In this document: in pieces, positions 16,716 to 25,010 of the stretch | Layout: each line of letters begins with the position of its first letter | Position numbering within the stretch: the stretch's first letter is position 1 | Assembly (NCBI GenBank): GCA_023386155.1 | Contig: JAEWKH010000002.1 | Span: forward strand, 1 to 64,000 | DNA length: 64,000 bases | From: Pseudomonadota bacterium | Lineage (GTDB): Bacteria; Pseudomonadota; Alphaproteobacteria; Rhizobiales; Beijerinckiaceae | Direction of reading: 5' to 3' | Translations under genes and position numbers: made by a program | Notes under the pieces: model-generated | The model's input: the letters and a program-made list of their open reading frames with translations, nothing else | Told to the model about the DNA's origin: nothing | Database searches by the model: none

Positions 16716-17660
16716 ATGCGGAACTGGAAATATGTTATTGCTGCGGCAGCCATCGGCCTTGCAGCCTTCCTGCTCTACCGCACGCTCAGCCGCTACAGCC
16801 TGGAGCAATTGGTCGCCGCCGTTGCGGCCGTGCCCGTGCCGAGGCTGCTGGGGGCGGCCGGGTTCGCGGCCGCGAGCTACCTGTGCCTGACGTTCTTCGA
16901 TTATCTCGCCCTTCATTATGTGAAACGGCCGCTGCCTTATCCGAAGGCGGCCCTGGCCTCCTTCACGGCCTTGTCCCTCGGCCATAACATCGGATTGGCC
17001 GCCTTGAGCAGCGGCGCTGTCCGTTACCGCTTCTACAGCCGCTGGGGCCTGAAGGCGGCTGAGGTCGCGAAGGTGATCGTCTTCTGCGGCATCACGGTCG
17101 GGCTGGGCCTCATGGTTCTGGGCGGCGCGGCGCTCCTGCTGCGCTCCGGGCTGGCGGTGGAGATCACGGGCCTCACGCAGCCGGTCGTCATCGCCCTGGG
17201 CATAGGCTGTCTCGCGCTTCCTGCCCTGTACCTGATCCTGTCGGCCCTCGTCCGGAAGCCTTTGAGGATCCGGCGCTGGTCGCTCGAGATGCCGCCGCTG
17301 CGACTGGCCATCGGGCAGGTCCTGGTAGGCTCCGTCAATTTCGCCTTCGTGGCGGCCTGCCTGCATCAGGCGCTCGCGGCCGTGGCCGACGTGGCCTATC
17401 TGGGCGTGGCGTCCGTCTATGTGATCGCCAACGCCACGGCCCTCGTCAGCCATGTTCCCGGCGGCCTGGGGGTGATCGAGAGCGTCGTCATGTATCTGCT
17501 GCCGCAGCAGGATCTGATCGGGCCGCTCCTGGTGTTCCGGTTCGTCTACTTCCTCGTACCTCTCGTCCTGGGAGGAATTCTGTTCGCGGTCACGGAACTG
17601 TTCTACCGCCGCAGGAGTGGCGCCTACGAAGCAGGCTCCGGCCTGGGGGCGAAGGCCTGA
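16716..17660 (+). CDS. Lysylphosphatidylglycerol synthase TM-region/UPF0104 family protein (YbhN-like)
   Basis: About 314 residues with some eight membrane segments and the conserved HVPGGLGVIESVVMYLL motif in the C-terminal half, which is characteristic of the family that includes the flippase part of MprF and E. coli YbhN. There is no aminoacyl-transferase domain, so it is probably a lipid translocase-like protein. ATG at 16716 is chosen because GAGGAG lies just upstream; TTG at 16698 is the alternative. It lies between YbhP-like and cardiolipin-synthase-like genes, as in E. coli. Confidence 0.88.
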   Translation: MRNWKYVIAAAAIGLAAFLLYRTLSRYSLEQLVAAVAAVPVPRLLGAAGFAAASYLCLTFFDYLALHYVKRPLPYPKAALASFTALSLGHNIGLAALSSGAVRYRFYSRWGLKAAEVAKVIVFCGITVGLGLMVLGGAALLLRSGLAVEITGLTQPVVIALGIGCLALPALYLILSALVRKPLRIRRWSLEMPPLRLAIGQVLVGSVNFAFVAACLHQALAAVADVAYLGVASVYVIANATALVSHVPGGLGVIESVVMYLLPQQDLIGPLLVFRFVYFLVPLVLGGILFAVTELFYRRRSGAYEAGSGLGAKA

Positions 17661-17663
17661 GCG

Positions 17664-19169
17664 TCACTCCTTGCGTCGCCGGAACAGCGACAGCGGCTCG
17701 AAGGGCTCCAGCGGATCGAGCAGGCCCGTGCCCGTTGCGGGAACATCCGGGCCCTCGTCCGCCATGGCGTTGAAGGCGCGAAGGCCTCGGACGCCGGTAT
17801 TGAGCGTCTCGATGGCCGCGATGAGGGATCCGCCCACCCTGTCCAGGGTCCTTCCGAACGTTTCCGGGCTGGTGTCCAGGTGCTCCGCGAGCAGGCCGTC
17901 CCGCAGGCGGACGATCGTTTGCCGCATCTCTTCCGTGGTGGCTTCGATGGCGGCATCGCATTCGCTGTCGAGGCCGATCGAACGGTTGTTCAGGTTCGAG
18001 GAGCCGACCCGCAGGAACACGTCATCGACGATGATGAGCTTGGAATGGATGAGAACCTGGCACTCATGGCCTTGGCCATTCGGAATGACCGGGTAATAGA
18101 CGCGAAGCCGGCCATGAGTGTCGGATTTGCGCAGGCGCCGGATCAGCCGGTCCCGGTTGGTGCCCATGACGAGCTCCTCGGCCCAGCCGTGAGATTCATG
18201 CGTCTGGATCACAATGATCTCGGGGCCCTCGGGATCGGCGAGATGCCGCTCCAGGACGTCGCCCACATAGGGCGCCGTCATGTACTGCGCTTCGATGTAG
18301 ATCGCCTTCCTGGCCGCCGAGAGGGCATCGAGCGTCAGCGCCGCCGCCTCGCTGGCGGCAGGCTGCTCGCCCCATGCCGGATAGGTGCGGGCGATGGCGA
18401 TGGGCGCATGGTGGAAATCGGGCACGAGGCCCGACGGCCAGGGATCCGATCCGTTCGGAGACGGCGCGATGTCCTCGCCGGTCGCGAATTTCCAGCGTCC
18501 ATAGCCGAGCTCGGCCATGGACAGGGCGGCGTCGCCGTCCACGGCCATCTGGATATCGTGCACGGGCTCGTAGATGCTCCCGTCCTCTTTCAGCCGGAGC
18601 GGGTCGTCGCAGGCATGGCGACACGTGTCCCAGCGTTCGACGGTCAGGTCCATGCCTCCGACGAAGGCCAGGCTGTCGTCGATGCAGACGATCTTCTGGT
18701 GATGGGCGGCATAGAGCGGGTGGTGCGTGTCGAGCTTGAGCTGCAGGCGCGGATGGTTCTGCCAGTCGGCTCCGAAGATCAGCGGTCCCGGCGCACCGGG
18801 CGCATGCACGACGGCGACGCTCCACACGAGAATCCTGACTTCGAGATCGGGCCGTTCCTCGACGAGGGAGCGGAGCAGGGGGCCGAGCGGCGGCGAGTCA
18901 GCGGCGCTGACCTCGGGGCGCAGGCGGATGCTGCCGTCGAAATCCCAGCCGACGATGAGGATCGAGCGCTGGGCTTGCCGTAGGGCCGCCTCGAGGTGGG
19001 CGAAGTAGGGGGCCGCGTCGACCAGGACGCTGGCACGACGCCCATGGGCCACGCGCCAGCAGTTCTGTCCCGGACGCAGGATGGGGCCAACGGGCCTCTG
19101 CACCGCCCCGCGGGCGATGTTGAGAGCGCGCCGGCTTGTCGTTTCTTCCAAGAGTTGCACGTCAGCCAT
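17664..19169 (-). CDS. Phospholipase D-like protein (cardiolipin synthase type)
   Basis: About 501 residues with two HKD motifs. The first is HHQKIVCIDDSLAFVGGMDL (His157, Lys159, Asp164 from the chosen start), the second IHSKLIIVDDVFLRVGSSNL followed by NNRSIGLDSE. Two such motifs in one chain form the active site of bacterial cardiolipin synthases and phospholipase D enzymes, which transfer or hydrolyse phosphatidyl groups. There are no clear N-terminal membrane helices, which resembles ClsB. The start is uncertain: ATGs lie at 19169 and 19175, and an earlier one at 19241. It converges, three bases apart, with the YbhN-like gene. Confidence 0.88.
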   Translation of the reverse strand: MADVQLLEETTSRRALNIARGAVQRPVGPILRPGQNCWRVAHGRRASVLVDAAPYFAHLEAALRQAQRSILIVGWDFDGSIRLRPEVSAADSPPLGPLLRSLVEERPDLEVRILVWSVAVVHAPGAPGPLIFGADWQNHPRLQLKLDTHHPLYAAHHQKIVCIDDSLAFVGGMDLTVERWDTCRHACDDPLRLKEDGSIYEPVHDIQMAVDGDAALSMAELGYGRWKFATGEDIAPSPNGSDPWPSGLVPDFHHAPIAIARTYPAWGEQPAASEAAALTLDALSAARKAIYIEAQYMTAPYVGDVLERHLADPEGPEIIVIQTHESHGWAEELVMGTNRDRLIRRLRKSDTHGRLRVYYPVIPNGQGHECQVLIHSKLIIVDDVFLRVGSSNLNNRSIGLDSECDAAIEATTEEMRQTIVRLRDGLLAEHLDTSPETFGRTLDRVGGSLIAAIETLNTGVRGLRAFNAMADEGPDVPATGTGLLDPLEPFEPLSLFRRRKE

Positions 19170-19495
19170 GACCATCAACGGGTTGACTTGCAAACTCGGG
19201 ATTGAAGCCAAGGTTCCGGTCGACCTGTCCCGGGTCTGCATTCCAGCCGGCCATCATCCGGCGCGTGCTCCCGCGGCAGCCTGTGTCCCGGTCCCGTCCG
19301 GCGGCGATGAAATCTTCATCGGAACCCACGCAAATTCCGGGCAGGCATTCGCTTCAGTTTCGGCGCGCAGCCGTTGTCATTCGCCAAAACCGCCTAATAA
19401 TCTACACAGTTCATATCCGATGAACGCGTAACTCTTTGCCGGCGGCCACAGGGTTACGCGTCGTCTGGGCGAGGCATCAGGGATAAAGGGCGATC
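19170..19495. promoter_or_regulatory. Divergent intergenic region with an inverted repeat
   Basis: A 326-bp gap between the phospholipase D-like gene and the DUF2934 gene. ACGCGTAAC at 19424-19432 is complementary to GTTACGCGT at 19453-19461, separated by 20 bases. That pair lies 35-72 bp before the DUF2934 start, a position suited to an operator or a 5'-leader stem. Nothing else is recognisable. Confidence 0.4.
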
Positions 19496-19822
19496 ATGGA
19501 CAAGCAACTCGAAGAGAGAATCCGTGAACGGGCATACGAGCTTTGGATGCGGCACGGGAGCATTCACGGCCGCGCTGATGAATATTGGTATCAGGCAGAG
19601 CGTGAAATTCTCGGCGGAGACGATGAGGCGGAAGGCCCGAAGGCGCCGATCATCGATCCCGCGCCTTTGGGCATGACGAGCATGACGGCGGACGAAGCGC
19701 TTTCGAGCCCCGTCGCGCCGAAGACCCGCAAGAAGCGCAGTCCCGCCGCTGTTCCCGTCGCGGAAGCAAGCGAGGCGCCTGCCGTGGCGCCGAAGCGGAA
19801 GCGCACGACCCGCACGACCTGA
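19496..19822 (+). CDS. DUF2934 domain-containing protein
   Basis: A 108-residue protein. Residues 5-40 (RIRERAYELWMRHG, then GRADEYWYQAEREI) match the DUF2934 pattern I-R-x-R-A-Y-x-L-W-x2-x-G-x(3,5)-G-R-x-D-x2-W-x2-A-E. The remaining two thirds is a basic Ala/Pro/Lys-rich tail ending KRKRTTRTT, likely disordered and able to bind nucleic acid or other polyanions. The function of the domain is unknown. It lies upstream of glgC on the same strand, 153 bp away. Confidence 0.85.
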   Translation: MDKQLEERIRERAYELWMRHGSIHGRADEYWYQAEREILGGDDEAEGPKAPIIDPAPLGMTSMTADEALSSPVAPKTRKKRSPAAVPVAEASEAPAVAPKRKRTTRTT

Positions 19823-19975
19823 ACGAGCGAGATGACATGAGCCTCCGGGCCGTGTGGCCGGAGGACCGAGGGGCAAGAGCAAAACTGAAGCCGAACCAGA
19901 TCAGCGAGAACTCGCGGCCGGTTTCAGCGTCTACAGAGCGGGGCAGGTGGCTGCCTTTGATGTGAGGACCCGGTC

Positions 19976-21259
19976 TTGCCGAATTCCAGCGTTTCCTACG
20001 CGCCTCTCTCCCGCCATGCGATGGCGTATGTCCTGGCCGGCGGGCGAGGCAGTCGATTGATGGAGTTGACGGATATCCGGGCCAAGCCCGCCGTCTATTT
20101 CGGCGGCAACACACGGATCATCGATTTCGCCCTGTCGAATGCGCTGAACTCCGGCATCAGGCGCATCGGAGTGGCGACGCAGTACAAGGCCCACAGCCTC
20201 ATCCGCCATCTCCAGAGAGGCTGGAACTTCTTCCGAGCCGAGCGGAACGAGAGCTTCGACATCCTGCCGGCGAGCCAGCGCGTGTCCGAGACCATGTGGT
20301 ACGAAGGCACGGCAGACGCCGTGTACCAGAACATCGACATCATCTCGAGCATCGATCCCGAATACATCATCATTCTTGCGGGCGATCACATCTACAAGAT
20401 GGATTACGAGATCATGCTCCGGCAGCACGTGGACTCGGGCGCCGATGTCACCGTCGGCTGCCTCGAGGTGCCGCGCATGGAGGCGACCGGCTTCGGCGTG
20501 ATGGCCGTCGACACGACGGACCGCATCGTCTCGTTCCTGGAGAAGCCCGCCGATCCGCCGGGCATGCCGGACAAGCCCGACATGGCGCTGGCCAGCATGG
20601 GCATCTATGTGTTCAACACCAGGTTCCTCTTCGAGCAGTTGCGGCGCGACGCGGAAACGCCCGGCTCGAACAGGGATTTCGGCAAGGATCTCATCCCTTA
20701 TCTGGTCCAGCACGGAAAAGCCGTGGCGCACCGCTTCACGCGCTCCTGCGTCCGCTCGGGCGCCGAGGCCGGCGGCAACGATGGGGAGGCCTATTGGCGC
20801 GACGTCGGAACGGTGGATGCCTACTGGGAAGCCAACATCGACCTGACGGCCATCGTTCCGTCCCTCGACCTCTATGATCGCGACTGGCCGATCTCGACCT
20901 TCTCCGAGACATGGCCTCCGGCGAAATTCGTTCACGACGAGGATGGCAGGCGCGGTCACGCCATCAATTCCCTTGTGTCCAGCGGCTGCATCGTGTCCGG
21001 AGCGGCCCTGCGCCGGTCCCTCCTCTTCACCGCTGTGCATCTGCATTCCCACGCCGATGTCGAGGGGGCGGTCATTCTTCCTTACGTCGAGATCGGCCGT
21101 GGGGCCCGTCTGAGGAACGTCGTCATCGATCGTGGCGTGCAGATCCCCGAAGGATTGGTGGTCGGAGAGGATCCCGAACTGGATGCCCGGCGCTTCCGCC
21201 GCACCGAGAAGGGCATCTGCCTCATCACCAAGCCGATGATCGAGAGACTGGCCGGATGA
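19976..21259 (+). CDS. glgC: Glucose-1-phosphate adenylyltransferase
   Basis: A 427-residue ADP-glucose pyrophosphorylase making ADP-glucose from ATP and glucose-1-phosphate, the committed step of glycogen synthesis. The nucleotide-binding loop AGGRGSRL is at residues 21-28, followed by KPAVYFGG (Lys38) and IDFALSNALNSGI. WYEGTADAVYQN and ILAGDHIYKMDY (catalytic Asp) are conserved further on, and the C-terminal half is a left-handed beta-helix. Translation begins at a TTG preceded by GTGAGGA. The stop overlaps the glgA start (ATGA), giving translational coupling. Confidence 0.96.
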   Translation: MPNSSVSYAPLSRHAMAYVLAGGRGSRLMELTDIRAKPAVYFGGNTRIIDFALSNALNSGIRRIGVATQYKAHSLIRHLQRGWNFFRAERNESFDILPASQRVSETMWYEGTADAVYQNIDIISSIDPEYIIILAGDHIYKMDYEIMLRQHVDSGADVTVGCLEVPRMEATGFGVMAVDTTDRIVSFLEKPADPPGMPDKPDMALASMGIYVFNTRFLFEQLRRDAETPGSNRDFGKDLIPYLVQHGKAVAHRFTRSCVRSGAEAGGNDGEAYWRDVGTVDAYWEANIDLTAIVPSLDLYDRDWPISTFSETWPPAKFVHDEDGRRGHAINSLVSSGCIVSGAALRRSLLFTAVHLHSHADVEGAVILPYVEIGRGARLRNVVIDRGVQIPEGLVVGEDPELDARRFRRTEKGICLITKPMIERLAG

Positions 21260-22701
21260 AGCCTCTGAGCGTTCTGTCGGTCACGTCGGAGGTCTTTCCC
21301 ATCATCAAGACAGGCGGCTTGGCCGACGTCGCCGGAGCGCTGCCGTCTGCCCTTGCCCAGGAGGGCGTGACGGTCGTCACGATGGTGCCGGGCTATCCCG
21401 CCGTGCTGAAGACTCTGGAGCATTCCGAGGTCCTGCACCACTATCCCGCGTTCTTCGGCGGAACCGCGCATCTCCTGTCCGGCAGGGCAGGAGGGCTCGA
21501 TCTCCTCGTCGTCGATGCTCCCCATCTCTTCGAGCGGCCCGGCTCGCCCTATCTCGCGCCGAACGGCCGGGACTGGCCTGACAATGCCCGACGGTTCGCG
21601 GCGCTCGGGCGGGCCGCCGCCGATATCGGTCAGGGGCTGACGCCGGGCTTCGTTCCCGACGTCATTCATGCCCATGACTGGCAGGCGGGTCTCGCGCCGG
21701 TCTATCTGAGCCTTACCGGCGGGCCGCGCCCCGGCACGGTCGTCACCATCCACAACATCGCCTTTCAGGGCATCTTCCCGGCCGATCTTCTCTTCGAGCT
21801 CGGCCTGCCCGCCAGCGTCTTCACGGTGGACGGGGTCGAGTATTACGGGCAGATCGGCTTCCTGAAGGCGGGGCTGCAGCTTGCGGACCGCATCACGACC
21901 GTCTCCCCGACCTATGCCAAGGAGATTCAGACGCCCGAGGGCGGAATGGGCCTCGACGGATTGCTGCGTGCCCGTTCGGGCATCGTGTCGGGCATTCTCA
22001 ACGGCATCGACGACACCGTGTGGGATCCCGCGACGGATGCGCATCTCGCGCGGCCTTACGACCGTGACAGCCTCGAGGCCCGGGCGGTCAACAAGAGGGC
22101 GTTGCAGGAGCGCCTGGGGTTGAACCCCGATCCCGATGCCCTCCTCTTCGGCGTCGTCAGCCGCCTGTCGGAGCAGAAGGGCCTCGACCTCGTGCTTGCG
22201 GGACTCTCCCGGCTGCTCGCCGATGGGGCGCAGCTGGCGCTGCTGGGAGCGGGCGACAAGGCGCTGGAGGACAGTTTCCAGACGGCGCGCATCGTCTATC
22301 CCGGCCGGGTCGGCTGCTTCGTCGGCTATGACGAGAAGCTGGCACACCAGATCCAGGGGGGGAGCGACGCGCTTCTCGTGCCGTCGCGGTTCGAGCCCTG
22401 CGGCCTCACGCAGCTCTGCGCCATGCGCTACGGGAGCATCCCTGTCGTCGCGCGCGTGGGCGGGCTGGCCGACACGATCGTCGATGCCAACGAGATGGCC
22501 GTGGCGGCCGGCGTCGCGACGGGCATCCAGTTCGGGCCCGTCAATCTCGGCTCAGCGCTGGATGCCTTCGACCGGACGAAGTACCTGTGGCGCGACAGGG
22601 ATGCCTGGAAACGGCTGCAAGTGAACGGGATGAGCGCCGATGTCAGCTGGCGTCGCCCGGCGAGGCGATACGCCGAGCTCTACCGCTCCCTTCAACCGTG
22701 A
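21256..22701 (+). CDS. glgA: Glycogen synthase (first copy)
   Basis: A 481-residue GT5 glycosyltransferase that adds glucose from ADP-glucose to the growing alpha-1,4-glucan. The N-terminal KTGGLADV motif (Lys18) binds ADP-glucose, HAHDWQAG lies in the N-terminal domain, and the C-terminal domain carries SRLSEQKGLDL and the catalytic Glu of SRFEPCGLTQL. The start ATG overlaps the glgC stop. A second, divergent GlgA is encoded at 34347-35873. The 3' end converges with glgX 18 bp away. Confidence 0.95.
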   Translation: MKPLSVLSVTSEVFPIIKTGGLADVAGALPSALAQEGVTVVTMVPGYPAVLKTLEHSEVLHHYPAFFGGTAHLLSGRAGGLDLLVVDAPHLFERPGSPYLAPNGRDWPDNARRFAALGRAAADIGQGLTPGFVPDVIHAHDWQAGLAPVYLSLTGGPRPGTVVTIHNIAFQGIFPADLLFELGLPASVFTVDGVEYYGQIGFLKAGLQLADRITTVSPTYAKEIQTPEGGMGLDGLLRARSGIVSGILNGIDDTVWDPATDAHLARPYDRDSLEARAVNKRALQERLGLNPDPDALLFGVVSRLSEQKGLDLVLAGLSRLLADGAQLALLGAGDKALEDSFQTARIVYPGRVGCFVGYDEKLAHQIQGGSDALLVPSRFEPCGLTQLCAMRYGSIPVVARVGGLADTIVDANEMAVAAGVATGIQFGPVNLGSALDAFDRTKYLWRDRDAWKRLQVNGMSADVSWRRPARRYAELYRSLQP

Positions 22702-22719
22702 GCTTCAGAAAAGCGCCGG

Positions 22720-24930
22720 TCAGGCGTCTTTCTTCTTCCTCTCCGATTTCCGCGGCTTCTCCGGCTTCAGCTGGAAGAGAAGCAGGGAGTGGGCCGTCAC
22801 GGTGTATTCCTTGCCGAACCTGAACTCGGTCGGGGCTTCCAGATCGGGCTGGTTGGTGTCGATGTGGCACATCCAGGCTTCGCCGCCGATCACCTCGGGC
22901 AAGGTGCATTTCACCACGTCGTGATGCGCGTTCAGGATCAGCAGCAGGGTCACGTCCGTGCCCCGCCGGCGGATGCCGGTCGGCTGGGCGCGGCCGTCGA
23001 GGAGGATGCTGATGCAGCGGGCATTCGGGTCCTGCCAATGCTCCGGGGTCATCTCGTCCCCGGCGGGCGTGAGCCAGGTCACGTCCTTGACGTCGAGCTC
23101 CTCGTTGTAGATCCCCGACAGGAATCGCCCGCGGCGGAGGATGGGCAGGTCCTGGCGCAGCCGGATGAGCTTGCGGGTGAATTCGAGGAGATCGATCCCG
23201 TCGTCGTCGATGCCCTCCCAGTCGATCCAGGAGATCTCGTTGTCCTGGCAATAGGCGTTGTTGTTGCCCTGCTGGGTGCGCGCGAACTCGTCGCCCGCGA
23301 GCAGCATCGGCGTCCCCTGCGAGAAGAGCAGGGTGGCGAGCATGTTGCGCATCTGGCGCAGCCGCAGCGTGCGGATATTCTGATCGTCCGTGGGGCCTTC
23401 GACGCCGTAATTGAAGGACAGGTTGTGGTCGTGCCCGTCCTTGTTGTCTTCGCCGTTCGCCTCGTTGTGCTTCTCGTTGTAGGACACGAGATCGTTCAGC
23501 GTGAAGCCGTCATGGGCGGTGATGAAGTTGACGGAGGCCCAGGGCCTCCGACCGCGCTTGTCGAAGATGTCGGCCGATGCGGTCAGGCGCGAGGCGAGTT
23601 CCGGCAGCTTGCCTTCCTCGCCTTTCCAGTAGGCCCGGACCGTGTCGCGGTAGCGGTCGTTCCATTCCGCCCATCCGGGCGAGAAGCGGCCGACCTGATA
23701 GCCGCCGGGCCCGCAATCCCATGGCTCGGCGATCAGCTTGACCTGGCTGAGCGCCGGATCCTGCCGGCAGGTGTCGAGGAAGCGGCCGTCCTCGTCGAAG
23801 CCGTGCGGCTCGCGGCCGAGGATGGTCGCGAGATCGAAGCGGAAGCCGTCGACCTGCACTTCCTGCGCCCAGTAGCGCAGCGAGTCCGTCACCATCTGCA
23901 GCACGCGGGAGTGGCTGAGGTTGACCGTGTTCCCCGTGCCGGTGTCGTTGATGTAGTAGCGCTTGTCGGGGGCAAGCCTGTAATAGGACGCGTTGTCGAT
24001 TCCCTTGAAGGACAGGGTCGGGCCGAGCTCGTTGCCTTCGGCCGTGTGGTTGTAGACCACGTCCAGGATTACTTCGATTCCCGCGTCATGAAGATGGCTC
24101 ACCATCTCCTTCACTTCGTTCACGAAGGGCGTTGCGAGATAGCGCGGCTGCGGGGCGAAATAGCCGATGCTGTTGTACCCCCAATAGTTCTTCAGCCCTT
24201 TCTCGATGAGATAGCTGTCGTCCACGAAGGCATGGATCGGGAGCAGCTCGACGGCGGTGATGCCGAGATTCCTGATGTACTCGATCACCTCATGCTGCAT
24301 CAGGCCCGAGAAGGTGCCGCGCAGTTCTCGCGGAACCGCCGGGTGCTGCATGGTGAAGCCGCGCAGATGCGTCTCGTAGATGACCGTGCGCTCCCACGGG
24401 GTCTGCGGACGGCGCACGCGTCCCCAGGTGAAGGCCGATTCCACGACGCGGCATTTCGGCATGAAGCGCGCGCTGTCGCGTTTGTCGAAGGACAGGTCGG
24501 CGTCCGGCGAGCCGATGGTGTAGCCGAACAGGGCGGGGTTCCAGATCAGGTCGCCCACGAGCTGCCGGGCATAGGGATCGAGCAGGAGCTTGTTCGGATT
24601 GAAGCGGTGACCCTCCTTCGGCTCGTAGGGACCGTGAACGCGAAAGCCGTAAGTGGTGCCGGGCCGCGCATCCGGAAGGTAGCCGTGCCAGACCTCGTCC
24701 GTGTATTCCGGCAGTTCGACCCGCTCCAGCTCGTTGCGGCCTTCCAGATCGAACAGGCAGAGCTCGACCTTGGTGGCATTGGCCGAGAAGATGGCGAAGT
24801 TGACGCCCAGGCCGTCCCAGGTTGCTCCGAGCGGGTAGGGCAATCCCTCCCGCACGCGCGACGTTCGCCTCACGTTCGGAGCAACAATCTGAGCTGACGG
24901 GATCTCGCGGGTATCGCCTCTGTCGTTCAT
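22720..24930 (-). CDS. glgX: Glycogen debranching enzyme
   Basis: A 736-residue GH13 isoamylase-type enzyme that removes alpha-1,6 branches from phosphorylase-trimmed glycogen. The N-terminal CBM48 domain (about 25-150) begins at YPLGATWDGLGVNFAIFS. The barrel carries DVVYNHTAEG, GFRFDLATILG (nucleophile Asp), LIAEPWDCGPGGYQ (acid/base Glu) and FITAHDGFTLNDLVSY (third Asp). A basic tail ends the chain. It lies 80 bp downstream of glgB on the same strand and is probably cotranscribed with it. Confidence 0.95.
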   Translation of the reverse strand: MNDRGDTREIPSAQIVAPNVRRTSRVREGLPYPLGATWDGLGVNFAIFSANATKVELCLFDLEGRNELERVELPEYTDEVWHGYLPDARPGTTYGFRVHGPYEPKEGHRFNPNKLLLDPYARQLVGDLIWNPALFGYTIGSPDADLSFDKRDSARFMPKCRVVESAFTWGRVRRPQTPWERTVIYETHLRGFTMQHPAVPRELRGTFSGLMQHEVIEYIRNLGITAVELLPIHAFVDDSYLIEKGLKNYWGYNSIGYFAPQPRYLATPFVNEVKEMVSHLHDAGIEVILDVVYNHTAEGNELGPTLSFKGIDNASYYRLAPDKRYYINDTGTGNTVNLSHSRVLQMVTDSLRYWAQEVQVDGFRFDLATILGREPHGFDEDGRFLDTCRQDPALSQVKLIAEPWDCGPGGYQVGRFSPGWAEWNDRYRDTVRAYWKGEEGKLPELASRLTASADIFDKRGRRPWASVNFITAHDGFTLNDLVSYNEKHNEANGEDNKDGHDHNLSFNYGVEGPTDDQNIRTLRLRQMRNMLATLLFSQGTPMLLAGDEFARTQQGNNNAYCQDNEISWIDWEGIDDDGIDLLEFTRKLIRLRQDLPILRRGRFLSGIYNEELDVKDVTWLTPAGDEMTPEHWQDPNARCISILLDGRAQPTGIRRRGTDVTLLLILNAHHDVVKCTLPEVIGGEAWMCHIDTNQPDLEAPTEFRFGKEYTVTAHSLLLFQLKPEKPRKSERKKKDA

Positions 24931-25010
24931 CTGGAATCTCGGAATCCAAGCGGAGCAAAACGTTCAGGTCGTCAACGCACGAGCTTCGAGGAAGTCCCGT
25001 GCAAGCGGGG

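Noticed and set aside
22789..24897. 702-codon open frame antisense to glgX
   Set aside because: High GC leaves long antisense frames open; glgX on the other strand has all catalytic motifs.
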